This document shows, piece by piece, positions 51,755 to 59,577 of a stretch of 64,000 bases of DNA. Position numbers and translations under genes: made by a program. The stretch is from Candidatus Woesearchaeota archaeon. GTDB lineage: Archaea; Nanobdellota; Nanobdellia; Woesearchaeales; GW2011-AR4. Under the pieces are notes generated by a model. The model was not told the origin of the DNA. It searched no databases and saw nothing but the letters and a program-made list of their open reading frames with translations. Positions within the stretch are counted from its first letter, which is position 1; each line of letters starts with the position of its first letter. The stretch lies in NCBI GenBank assembly GCA_016185945.1, contig JACPMR010000006.1, positions 1 to 64,000 of the forward strand, read 5' to 3'.

Positions 51755-53626
51755 ATGTTAAATGAAGAGCTAACCAAAGAAATCTATTTTCCTTACGAAA
51801 AAGTCAGGAACATTCAAAGTGATATGATTTCTGACGTTCATAATGCGATCAAAAGCAAAAAGCACCTTATAATACACGCTCCAACAGGCATTGGCAAGAC
51901 AGCAGCAGTTCTTGCTCCTGCTTTATCATTTGCTATGAAAAATAATCTAACAATTTTCTTTCTTACATCAAGGCAAACCCAGCATAAGATTGTAATTGAC
52001 ACTTTAAGGCAGATAAAGCAAAAATTCAATATTGGCTTTGAGTGTGCAGATATTATAGGAAAGAAATGGATGTGCCTGCAAAATGGCGTTGAGGATTTGG
52101 CAGCAGGCTCGTTTCATGAGTACTGCAAGGCCTTAAGGGATGAAAGCAATTGCGAGTTCTACTTGAATACAATAAAGCAGAATATGCAGCCAACGCTTGA
52201 GGCAAAGCAGGCAATTGAAGAGCTCAAGATTATTGGACCATGCCATGTGCAGGAATTCATTGAGCAGGGAAAAAAGAAGAGAATGTGTCCATACGAGCTT
52301 GCAACTTTGGCAGCAGGCAATGCAAAAGTCATTATTGCCGATTATTACTACATTTTCAATCAGGCAATAAGGCAAAGCTTCCTCTTGAAAATAAAGAAAG
52401 AGCTTGAAAATATCATTTTGATAGTTGACGAAGCACATAATCTGCCGGCAAGGATAAGGGAGCTTCTGACTCATAAGTTATCAAGCATTGTGATTGATAA
52501 TGCAAAAAAGGAAGCAAAAAGGTATGGCAATGAAGAAACAATTGAAAATCTCGAGATTGTTGAGAATGCTTTATTTGAGCTTGGAAAAGATATTGATGCG
52601 GAAGATGTTGTAAGCAAAAACGATTTTGTTGATTTAATTAACAAAAGCAAGGATTACAATGAAATTGCTGCAGAGCTTTTGTTCATTGGGGAGGAAATAA
52701 GGGAAGCCCAAAAGAAAAGCTTTGTGCTGGGCGTTGCAAAGTTTCTTGAAGCATGGCTCGGCTCTGACATTGGATTTGGCAGGATACTTTCAAAAGTTGT
52801 TGATAAAAAGCTAAGGATAAATTTGTCTTATAGGTGCTTAGACCCTTCGATTGCTGCAAAAGAGATTATTGACAAAAGCTATTCCGCAATTTTGATGTCA
52901 GGCACATTAACTCCCACTTCAATGTACAATGACATTCTTGGATTTAACAATGCAGTTGAAAAGGAATACAAAAGCCCTTTCCCAAAGAAGAACAGGCTCA
53001 ACTTGATAGTCCCAAAAACAACAACAAAGTTTGTTGAAAGGAATCACAAGCAGTTTAACGAGATAGCAAAAATATGTGCCGATATTACTAACCTAACCAA
53101 TGGAAACTCTGCCATTTTTTTTCCAAGCTATGATTTAATGCTAAGCATAAACGAGCATTTTCAAAAGCAATCAAACAAGCCAATATTCATGGAAAAGCAA
53201 AAGATGGCAAAAATAGAAAAGGAAAAGCTTTTGGCTGCCTTCAAAAGTTATAAGGAAAAAGGTGCTGTACTGCTCGGCATCTCAACCGGATCTTTTGGAG
53301 AAGGAATTGACATGCCCGGGGTTCTCAAATCCGTCATTATAGCTGGCTTGCCATTGAACAAGCCCGATGTTGAGGCAAGATTGCTTATAGAATATTATGA
53401 CGACAAATTCGGCAAAGGCTTTGAATATGGCTATGTATTGCCTGCAATCACAAAATGCCTTCAAAATGCCGGCAGATGCATACGCTCAGAAACAGACAAA
53501 GGAGCCATTATCTTTCTTGATGAAAGATACGCATGGCGCAACTATTATCAATGCTTTCCAGAGGATTGGGAGATTGAGGTTAGTTTGGATTATTTGGAAG
53601 AATTGAGAAGGTTTTTTGGGAAGTAG
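51755..53626 (+). CDS. XPD/Rad3-like superfamily 2 DNA helicase
   Basis: The 623 residues include Walker A (APTGIGKTAAVLAPA near 40), DEAH box (IIVDEAHNLPARI... IVDEAHN near 225), and the Fe-S cluster cysteines spaced through residues about 107-180 (WMCLQNGV; FHEYCKALRDESNCEFY; GPCHVQEF; MCPYELA). Motif III-VI region: ILMSGTLTPTSMY, ISTGSFGEGIDMPG and AGRCIRSETDKG. These are 5'-3' helicases that act in repair; archaeal XPD is not part of TFIIH. Confidence 0.92.
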   Translation: MLNEELTKEIYFPYEKVRNIQSDMISDVHNAIKSKKHLIIHAPTGIGKTAAVLAPALSFAMKNNLTIFFLTSRQTQHKIVIDTLRQIKQKFNIGFECADIIGKKWMCLQNGVEDLAAGSFHEYCKALRDESNCEFYLNTIKQNMQPTLEAKQAIEELKIIGPCHVQEFIEQGKKKRMCPYELATLAAGNAKVIIADYYYIFNQAIRQSFLLKIKKELENIILIVDEAHNLPARIRELLTHKLSSIVIDNAKKEAKRYGNEETIENLEIVENALFELGKDIDAEDVVSKNDFVDLINKSKDYNEIAAELLFIGEEIREAQKKSFVLGVAKFLEAWLGSDIGFGRILSKVVDKKLRINLSYRCLDPSIAAKEIIDKSYSAILMSGTLTPTSMYNDILGFNNAVEKEYKSPFPKKNRLNLIVPKTTTKFVERNHKQFNEIAKICADITNLTNGNSAIFFPSYDLMLSINEHFQKQSNKPIFMEKQKMAKIEKEKLLAAFKSYKEKGAVLLGISTGSFGEGIDMPGVLKSVIIAGLPLNKPDVEARLLIEYYDDKFGKGFEYGYVLPAITKCLQNAGRCIRSETDKGAIIFLDERYAWRNYYQCFPEDWEIEVSLDYLEELRRFFGK

Positions 53627-53637
53627 AATAACTTACT

Positions 53638-53925
53638 TCAGTCGTGGTTGATTTGATAAACGATAAAGCCGTGGGTTGGTTCAAATAGCACAGGTTTATA
53701 ACCAAGCCTTCTTAAGTATAAACCTACAGCTAAATCAATTTGCAAAGTAGAAATTGTTGGATCTCCCAATCGATTTGCAACTATGTCACTTAATCTACCA
53801 ATTTCCAATAAACCTATTATTTCTTGTAAATCACCTTGAGGCTGTTGTGAGGAAGGATCGTCTCGAGGCTTAAAAATTTCGTCTAGGTGAGGTGTAACCC
53901 TTATTACTAAATCTTGTATTCCCAT
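53638..53925 (-). CDS. Hypothetical 95-residue protein
   Basis: The N-terminus (MGIQDLVIRVTPHLDEIF) precedes a Gln/Pro/Asp-rich linker and a helical second half (IGLLEIGRLSDIVANRLGD; LQIDLAVGLYLRRLGYKPVL). No family recognised. Its small size and isolated position, with GC-richer codons, resemble the other orphan genes here (11164, 45573, 46410, 50517). Convergent with the helicase gene. Confidence 0.5.
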   Translation of the reverse strand: MGIQDLVIRVTPHLDEIFKPRDDPSSQQPQGDLQEIIGLLEIGRLSDIVANRLGDPTISTLQIDLAVGLYLRRLGYKPVLFEPTHGFIVYQINHD

Positions 53926-54049
53926 CTTATATCTTTAGGGAAAACTGTACTTTAAAAATCTTTTTATTTATTAAATAATCAATATACATTTCTCTATACT
54001 AGTATCTAAAATCGAAATATTTATATACTTGTAATCTTTAACTGCTAAA

Positions 54050-54460
54050 ATGGTTATCCTCTTTGACAGGTTTAACCTACCTGAAGATATATATGAAGTT
54101 ATTTTTGCGACAAAGCAGCAAGTGATTGTTGCCAAACTGCTTATAGAAATGATGAAGGACAATGGCGGGGAGATAGGCAAAACAGAGATGTCTTTGTTCG
54201 CGACCAAGCTTCATGAAGGCAGCCTGATAACAGACTTGATAGAGGAACCTCCGTACAAGGGAAAGAAGGTCAAGGTAAGCTACAACAAAAGGCAGTTTTA
54301 TGACAGAATCTTGACCCCTATGAAAAGCATGGGCTTGATTGATTACGATCTTTACAAGAAAACATACAAGATAAGTGACAAATTCAACAAGGACTTGCAA
54401 CATATCGGCTTGCTTTGGATAAGGGAAATGAGAAAGCCCCCAAGATCATTGGTTAGGTAA
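54050..54460 (+). CDS. Winged-helix-like DNA-binding protein
   Basis: The 136 residues are basic. KQQVIVAKLLIEMMKDNGGE and RILTPMKSMGLIDYDLYKKTY, with KISDKFNKDL at the end, fit a winged helix (helix, helix, recognition, wing). The first 20 residues (MVILFDRFNLPEDIYEVIFA) look like an N-terminal cap. It is probably a transcriptional regulator. A TATA-like TTTATATACTTG (54019-54030) is well placed for a leaderless transcript. Confidence 0.65.
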   Translation: MVILFDRFNLPEDIYEVIFATKQQVIVAKLLIEMMKDNGGEIGKTEMSLFATKLHEGSLITDLIEEPPYKGKKVKVSYNKRQFYDRILTPMKSMGLIDYDLYKKTYKISDKFNKDLQHIGLLWIREMRKPPRSLVR

Positions 54461-54504
54461 ATAACAATAAAATTCAAACAAATAACAATAATTAAAATAA
54501 ACAA

Positions 54505-54627
54505 AAACAAGAGCGACTTTTGGCTTTCACAGGTGAAGAAAGTAAACCGCTTGTGATTGTTGTTTAATGTATAGGCGAGGTGGTTAATGCCACCGAGCAC
54601 TAGAATACGCCGTAGGCAGTTTGAAAA
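54505..54627 (+). repeat. Hybrid element: P1 hairpin plus short type-2 stem
   Basis: P1 is AGCGACTTT...AAAGT-AAAC-CGCTT, followed by GGCGAGGTGG-ttaat-GCCACCGAGCACTA and GCCGTAGGCAGTTTGAA. The second stem GGTGG/CCACC differs completely from the equivalents at 51645 and 34950 yet is still paired. It lies downstream of the winged-helix gene. Confidence 0.62.
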
Positions 54628-54664
54628 TCAAAATCATAAATTTACATAAAAATCAAAAAATGAG

Positions 54665-54757
54665 GTGAACCAGAAACTCAAGCTCTTCAATTTGGCCCCC
54701 TAGAAGCTTATTCTTCTAAAAACCACCCCCACGTATAAAAGAATAAAGGGGGCCAAA
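54665..54757 (+). promoter_or_regulatory. Long leader hairpin upstream of 54798 gene
   Basis: TTTGGCCCCCT (54691-54701) and AGGGGGCCAAA (54747-54757) pair over 11 bp, and TTATTCTT (54708-54715) pairs with AAGAATAA (54739-54746). The long helix carries a six-base bulge, a loop with CCACCCCC, and an alternative AGAAG/CTTCT mini-hairpin. A possible 12-codon leader (GTG at 54666, stop in the first arm) precedes it. This could be an attenuator or regulatory RNA; the function is inferred. Confidence 0.5.
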
Positions 54758-54797
54758 CCCTTATTAAAGAGGTGATAGGGGCTCAAAACTCAACTTC

Positions 54798-55064
54798 ATG
54801 GCTCACGAACATCTCATCAAATGGGGAAAATCTGCTTTTGAAAGAGGGCTTTCTTTAGCCCGCATCGAAAATTACCTTCTGAAAAGGGGCATGAAACAGC
54901 ACGAAGCCCTTAAAGCACTGCACGAGATAACAGCTTTTGAGCACAAAATCCACAAGGAAGCTGAGAATATAAGAAAGGAATTGTTAAGTATTCCGATTTT
55001 GCTTTTGCTGATAGCATCCGGCGTCATAGTTCTTTACCTTTTTGGGGTTATGAAGGCGAGATAA
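54798..55064 (+). CDS. Tail-anchored-like small protein
   Basis: The 88 residues are helical and basic for the first 60 (HLIKWGKSAFERGLSLARIE), with one C-terminal TM helix (IPILLLLIASGVIVLYLFGV) ending MKAR. The helical part looks like a UBA/HTH-type three-helix bundle. No signal peptide. It was probably inserted post-translationally. No family is named. It sits after the long leader hairpin and before nfi. Confidence 0.62.
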   Translation: MAHEHLIKWGKSAFERGLSLARIENYLLKRGMKQHEALKALHEITAFEHKIHKEAENIRKELLSIPILLLLIASGVIVLYLFGVMKAR

Positions 55065-55106
55065 TTAAGCGAAAATTTTTAATAATGATTTTTTATTCTT
55101 TTCATT

Positions 55107-55760
55107 ATGGTTGATTTCAGCAAGCTAAAAGAAGAGCAGCTAAAGCTGGCTAAGAAAGTAACTATATCTGATTCTTTTGGCAAGCCAGAGCTTATTGGCG
55201 GAGTTGATTGCTCTTTCAATCAAGACGATGTTATCGCAGCCATTGTTGTCTGCAGCTATAAAACAATGGAAGTCAAGGAAAAGGTGTTTGCTGTCGTCAA
55301 GGCAAAAGTTCCTTATGTGCAGGGATTTCTTGCTTATCGTGAAGGGCCTGCAATTTCAGAAGCATATTCAAAGCTTGAGAACAAACCAGACATATTGATT
55401 GTGGACGGCAACGGCATTCTCCATCCAAGAAGATGCGGCTTGGCTTCCCACATTGGAGTTTTGCTTGAGCAGGCAACTATTGGGATAGCAAAGCAGCTTC
55501 TTATCGGCGAAGTTAAGGAAAAGATTGTTTACATTGACAAGGAGGCAAGGGCAGAAGCAGTTGTCACAAGGGAACATTCAAAGCCAGTTTATGTAAGCCC
55601 TGGACATAAAACAAGTTTGAAAACAAGCGTTGAGATTGTCAAAAACTGCATGAGATTCCCCCACAAGCTTCCTGAGCCATTGCATTTGGCACATAGGTAT
55701 GCTAACGAAGTAAGGGAAAAGATTGCAAAGGGAGAGATAAAAGTAGAGGTTAAAGAATAA
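55107..55760 (+). CDS. nfi: Endonuclease V
   Basis: The 217-residue enzyme cuts DNA near deaminated bases (inosine). Signature blocks are GGVDCSFNQDDVIAAIVV with the catalytic Asp, YVQGFLAYREGPAISEAY, ILIVDGNGILHPRRCGLASH with the second Asp, and IAKQLLIGEV. Length is typical (about 215-225). It is followed immediately by a type-2 element and tRNA-Val. Confidence 0.94.
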   Translation: MVDFSKLKEEQLKLAKKVTISDSFGKPELIGGVDCSFNQDDVIAAIVVCSYKTMEVKEKVFAVVKAKVPYVQGFLAYREGPAISEAYSKLENKPDILIVDGNGILHPRRCGLASHIGVLLEQATIGIAKQLLIGEVKEKIVYIDKEARAEAVVTREHSKPVYVSPGHKTSLKTSVEIVKNCMRFPHKLPEPLHLAHRYANEVREKIAKGEIKVEVKE

Positions 55761-55764
55761 TTGT

Positions 55765-55933
55765 TGTTAATGTATGGCGAGGCGTAACTTAGTGGCAGAA
55801 AAAGTTACGCCGAGCACTAAAATTCATCGAAAATCGGAGATTTTCGAGTGTGCTCAAAAATCTATGATTTTTGACATGCGAGTGTGATCGAAAATTCCTT
55901 CGGAATTTATCGACATGCCGAAGGCGGATTGAA
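55765..55933 (+). repeat. Type-2 element with palindromic insert
   Basis: GGCGAGGCGTAACTT/AAGTTACGCC stem is followed by CCGAGCACTA. A 75-bp insert follows of nested hairpins (TCGAAAATC-ggaGATTTTCGA; AAAAATCTATGATTTTT; TCGAAAATTCC-ttcGGAATTTATCGA). It then ends with GCCGAAGGCGGATTGAA. The insert splits what is contiguous at 51645-51709, so the two copies document insertion of small palindromes. Confidence 0.6.
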
Positions 55934-55968
55934 AATTTTATAAATTGATTAAATAAACACATTCTAAA

Positions 55969-56040
55969 GGGCCCATGGTCTAGTGGCTAGGACATAACCT
56001 TCACAGGGTTAGGGCAGGAGTTCAATTCTCCTTGGGCCCA
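55969..56040 (+). tRNA. tRNA-Val(CAC)
   Basis: A complete 72-nt cloverleaf: acceptor GGGCCCA/TGGGCCC, D-arm GTCTAGTGGCTAGGAC, anticodon stem TAACC/GGTTA with loop TTCACAG (anticodon CAC), and T-arm AGGAG-TTCAATT-CTCCT. Discriminator A at 56040; CCA is not encoded. It lies between two structured elements, the type-2 element at 55765 and type-1 copy G at 56088. Confidence 0.93.
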
Positions 56041-56087
56041 TTGAAAATTTGGAATAAATCAATAAAATCATCTTAATAAAATTAATC

Positions 56088-56240
56088 AAAAAAATAGAAC
56101 GACCTTTGTAAGTAGTTGTGATAAAAGTAACCTGTTCTTGATGTGGGCACTATAAATCATGAAGTATATAGTGCTACATCCCTGAGCTGGGCTCCCATAA
56201 CACCTTTTTGCAGATGCTGGGAAGCGACGTTTTTTGAAAT
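56088..56240 (+). ncRNA. Type-1 structured intergenic element, copy G (divergent)
   Basis: P1 reads AGAAC...GTTCT in place of the GAGCG/CGCTT arms, a compensatory change. P2 is GCACTATA/TATAGTGC, extended to 8 bp. P3 ends TCCCA/TGGGA where copies A-E have TCCCT/AGGGA, another compensatory pair. It closes TGGGAAGCGACGTTTTTTGAAAT, shared with copy H. Located after tRNA-Val. Confidence 0.65.
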
Positions 56241-56274
56241 ATTTTTGATTAAATTGAGAAAAATTGTCAATAAT

Positions 56275-56580
56275 CTATCCTATCCCAAGTCCTATCTTTG
56301 CTTCCTCAGACATTTTGTCAGGCCCCCATGGAGGGCTGAATGTAACCTCGACATCAACTTCGCCAACTCCAGAAATTGCAGAAACCTGTCTTCTTATGTC
56401 GTCCATCAAGGCAGGCCCGTAAGGGCACATTGGAGATGTGAAAGTCATAAGTATCTTTACCTTGTTGCCATTGATTTCAATATTGTAAATCAGCCCCAAG
56501 CTCCATACATCATACTGTATTTCAGGGTCGTAAACCTTCTTCAAAACTTCTATAATCTGTTCTTTCTCCACCATATCCAT
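56275..56580 (-). CDS. MIP18/DUF59 family Fe-S assembly protein (SufT/PaaD-like)
   Basis: The 101 residues have the DUF59 core: VYDPEIQYDVWSLGLIYNI, FTSPMCPYGPALMDDI with the conserved Cys near 62, and VEVTFSPPWGPDKMSEEAK. Homologs aid iron-sulphur cluster insertion. The WGPDKMSEEAK tail is typical of SufT-like members. The Fe-S XPD helicase in the window would be a plausible client, but that is context only. Confidence 0.9.
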   Translation of the reverse strand: MDMVEKEQIIEVLKKVYDPEIQYDVWSLGLIYNIEINGNKVKILMTFTSPMCPYGPALMDDIRRQVSAISGVGEVDVEVTFSPPWGPDKMSEEAKIGLGIG

Positions 56581-56619
56581 AGCAATCTTTTTATGCTATA
56601 AAAATCTTTGTATAAAGTA

Positions 56620-57702
56620 ATGAAGAATAAAAGAAAAATTATTTTTATTTTATTGTTAGTTTTATTTTTAATTATAACTAATGAAGTTAATAAAGAAAAA
56701 ATGAAAAAATCTAATCAAAAAACAACTCTTGCATTTACAGGAGACGTCATGCTGGGAAGATTGGTAAATGATTATGTTATTCTAGGCAACAAGCCACCAA
56801 CTTATGTATGGGGAGATATGCTTGATTTATTGAAAAATGCTGATATTAGAATCATCAATCTTGAAAATGCAATTGCAAGCTCTGGCTCATCATGGAGCAA
56901 AACCCCTAAAGTGTTTTTCTACAGAGCAAATCCAAAGGCAATCGATGTGTTAAAAGCGGCAAAAATCGATTATGTTACATTAGCAAACAACCATGTCTTG
57001 GACTATGAAGAAGAAGCATTTCTTGAAACTTTGGAGCATCTGGGAAAAAACAATATTGCTTATGCTGGTGCTGGCAGAAACATAAGCGAAGCGGAAAAGC
57101 CAGCTTTTCTGGAAGCAAAAGGCATCAAGATTGCAGTAATAGCCTTCACAGATAATATGCCAGAATGGGCTGCAACCCAAACAAATCCGGGAGTTAATTA
57201 TATTAAGGTTTCATTGGATAATAAGAATTTCGGCAAAGTAGAAAAAGCAATAAAAGGTGTCAGAAATAAATCAGACATTGTAATTGTTTCAGCGCACTGG
57301 GGCCCAAACATGAGACAAAAGCCGACAAAAGATTTCAAGGAGTTTGCCCATGCTGCAATTGATGCAGGCGCTGACATATTCCACGGACACAGCGCTCATA
57401 TCTTCCAAGGTATAGAAATTTACAAAGGAAAATTGATAATGTATGACACAGGCGATTTTGTAGATGACTATGCAGTTGACGAAGAGCTTAGAAATGACCA
57501 GACATTTTTGTTTTTGGTTACTTTAAACAAAAATAAGATAGAAAAAATTGAATTAATACCGGGTTTAATTAGTTTGATGCAAGTCAACAAGGCAAAAGGC
57601 ATTGACTTTGAGGGGATAACAAACAAAATGATTAAATTGTCAGAAGAATCAGGAACAAAAATGGTTAAAAAAGGAGATGGGTTGGAAGTTGTGATAGCAT
57701 GA
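56620..57702 (+). CDS. CapA/PgsA-like metallophosphatase-fold protein
   Basis: About 360 residues from ATG 56620, about 25 bp after the TATA-like GCTATAAAAATC; TTG 56608 is less likely. An N-terminal signal anchor (KIIFILLLVLFLIIT) precedes the CapA core: TLAFTGDVMLGRLV, INLENAIASSG, LANNHVLDYEEEA, VSAHWGPNMRQKPTKDF and IFHGHSAHIFQG. CapA proteins belong to the calcineurin-like phosphatase clan and act in poly-gamma-glutamate or surface-polymer pathways. Overlaps the next gene by 4 bp (ATGA). Confidence 0.88.
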   Translation: MKNKRKIIFILLLVLFLIITNEVNKEKMKKSNQKTTLAFTGDVMLGRLVNDYVILGNKPPTYVWGDMLDLLKNADIRIINLENAIASSGSSWSKTPKVFFYRANPKAIDVLKAAKIDYVTLANNHVLDYEEEAFLETLEHLGKNNIAYAGAGRNISEAEKPAFLEAKGIKIAVIAFTDNMPEWAATQTNPGVNYIKVSLDNKNFGKVEKAIKGVRNKSDIVIVSAHWGPNMRQKPTKDFKEFAHAAIDAGADIFHGHSAHIFQGIEIYKGKLIMYDTGDFVDDYAVDEELRNDQTFLFLVTLNKNKIEKIELIPGLISLMQVNKAKGIDFEGITNKMIKLSEESGTKMVKKGDGLEVVIA

Positions 57703-58115
57703 AACAACTAACCAAAAAAGACAAAATGCTTGTTGAAGAAGCCAAAAAGGTTGCTAAAAAATTTTCATCAGTAAAATGGAAAGGCGAAAATATCTCATCA
57801 GTAGGAGCTGCTCTAATAACTAAAAATGGTAAGGTCTATTCTGGACCTAATATTGACCACAAACAGTCTGCACCATCCTCTATCTGTGCAGAGTATACTG
57901 CCCTGGCAAAAGCTTATAGTGAAGGGCACAGGGAAATTGACACTATTGTAGCATATTTCTATCAAAGCAAAAGAGTGCAAAAAATCTTAGCTCCTTGCGG
58001 CAAGTGCCGGGAATTCATGAGGCTTTTTGGAAATCCTTGGATTATAATTAATGCTAATGGAAAATCAAAGAAAGTCAAACTTAAAGAAATACATCCCTTT
58101 GCTGATAACTGGTAA
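57699..58115 (+). CDS. Cytidine deaminase-like zinc enzyme
   Basis: The 138 residues have zinc ligands in SSICAEYTALAKAY (Cys-Ala-Glu) and ILAPCGKCREFMRLF (PCxxC), the CDA-family arrangement. INANGKSKKVKLKEIHPF closes the fold. It is most like free cytidine deaminase, but blasticidin-S deaminase-type relatives also match. It overlaps capA and is followed 3 bp later by an adenylate-forming ligase, an unusual operon partner. Confidence 0.87.
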   Translation: MKQLTKKDKMLVEEAKKVAKKFSSVKWKGENISSVGAALITKNGKVYSGPNIDHKQSAPSSICAEYTALAKAYSEGHREIDTIVAYFYQSKRVQKILAPCGKCREFMRLFGNPWIIINANGKSKKVKLKEIHPFADNW

Positions 58116-58118
58116 AAC

Positions 58119-59549
58119 ATGAACTTCCACAAACTCCAATACCTAAAACCAGAAAAAATAAAGCAATTACAAAACAGTCTATTAAAAAATTTCATAAGAA
58201 ACCAAATACCATACCATCCTTATTACAGAAACTTATTCCAAAAAAATAATATCAAATTCTCGTATATTAAAAAAACTGATGACTTAAAAAAATTGCCATT
58301 CACATCTAAAGAAGACATTGCACCTACTGCAAAAGAGCCAAAAAAGTTTCTTGACTTTGTGCTGCAGCCAAATGAAGATTTAATAAAAAAGCATGCAACT
58401 TTTAATAAGAAAATAAAAATAATTCTAAACAAAGAACATCTTTACCACGAATACAAGCCAGTTCACATACATTTTACAACTGGCAGAACTGCAAATGCAA
58501 CCCCTGTTCTTTACACAGCCTATGATTTGCAAAAACTGGGGGAAAGCGGCAAAAGGATGATGGATGTTTTAAGCGCGTCAAAGAGTGATATTGTAGTCAA
58601 CTCATTTCCATATGCTCCGCATCTCGCATTCTGGCAGACATTCTATGCGACAAAAGCAGCCAACCTCCTCAGCTTGCACACTGGCGGAGGCAGGATTTTA
58701 GGAACTGGAAGAATAATAAAATCAATAGAAAGCATGAAATCAACTATTGTTGCTGGGATGCCCGGCTACCTATATCATCTGATTAGAACAGCAAAAGAGC
58801 AGAAAGCAGATTTTAGTAATGTAAATCTTGTTATCTTCGGCGGTGAAAGAGTTCCTGCTGGCTTGAGGGATAAGATAAAGGATTTCCTTAAATCTATGGG
58901 CTCTAAACATCCAAGAGTTCTATCAACTTACGCATTCACAGAAGGCAAAGCAGCATGGGTTGAATGCAAGGAAGAAAGTGGCTATCATCTTTACCCAGAT
59001 TTTGAATTTATAGAAATTGTCGACAAAAATGGTGAAAGGGTTGGTGAAGATGAAAAAGGAGAGATTGTTTACACTTCATTAAACTGGAGGGGCTCTGTGT
59101 TTTTGAGGTACAAGACTGGTGATGTGACAAAAGGATTATTTTACGAGAAATGCCCCAATTGTAATAGAACACTGCCAAGGATTGATGGAGCAATTGAAAG
59201 AAGCTCTGAGTACAAAGATTTCAGACTGACGAAAATCAAGGGCAGTTTTGTCAACCTTAATGCTTTCTTTCCTATTATGATGTCCCACAAGGACATTGAG
59301 GAATGGCAGGTTGAAATAAGAAAAAAGAACAATGACCCTTATGAAATTGACGAGCTTGTTGTTTACATAGCGCCAAAGAAAAAAGCTAATTTTGAAAAAT
59401 TGAAAAATGAGTTAAAAAATAAGATAATTTCTGAAACAGAAGTTACTCCGCAAATAATAAAAATGGAATTAAAGGAGTTGCTTAAAAAACTAGGAATGGA
59501 AACAGAGCTTAAGGAAAAAAGAATTGTTGATACGAGAGAAAAGATTTAA
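58119..59549 (+). CDS. Adenylate-forming enzyme, PaaK / coenzyme F390 synthetase-like
   Basis: The 476 residues show the phenylacetate-CoA-ligase family: VHIHFTTGRTANATPVLYTA near the P-loop-like region, NLVIFGGERVPAGLRDKI, LSTYAFTEGKAAWVECKEE, and the TGD motif in LRYKTGDVTKGLFYEKCPNC. CPNCNRTLPRIDG lies before the C-terminal subdomain. Such enzymes activate a carboxylate with ATP; the acyl substrate is unknown. It is co-operonic with capA, the deaminase and pcm. Confidence 0.85.
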   Translation: MNFHKLQYLKPEKIKQLQNSLLKNFIRNQIPYHPYYRNLFQKNNIKFSYIKKTDDLKKLPFTSKEDIAPTAKEPKKFLDFVLQPNEDLIKKHATFNKKIKIILNKEHLYHEYKPVHIHFTTGRTANATPVLYTAYDLQKLGESGKRMMDVLSASKSDIVVNSFPYAPHLAFWQTFYATKAANLLSLHTGGGRILGTGRIIKSIESMKSTIVAGMPGYLYHLIRTAKEQKADFSNVNLVIFGGERVPAGLRDKIKDFLKSMGSKHPRVLSTYAFTEGKAAWVECKEESGYHLYPDFEFIEIVDKNGERVGEDEKGEIVYTSLNWRGSVFLRYKTGDVTKGLFYEKCPNCNRTLPRIDGAIERSSEYKDFRLTKIKGSFVNLNAFFPIMMSHKDIEEWQVEIRKKNNDPYEIDELVVYIAPKKKANFEKLKNELKNKIISETEVTPQIIKMELKELLKKLGMETELKEKRIVDTREKI

Positions 59550-59577
59550 GTATTTGTTTGTCTTTATGCTTTCCAGA

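Noticed and set aside
56143-56601. 152-residue plus-strand frame over tRNA-flanking element and the SufT-like gene
   Set aside because: Mostly antisense to the DUF59 gene, whose motifs are clear; the first part is type-1 copy G.
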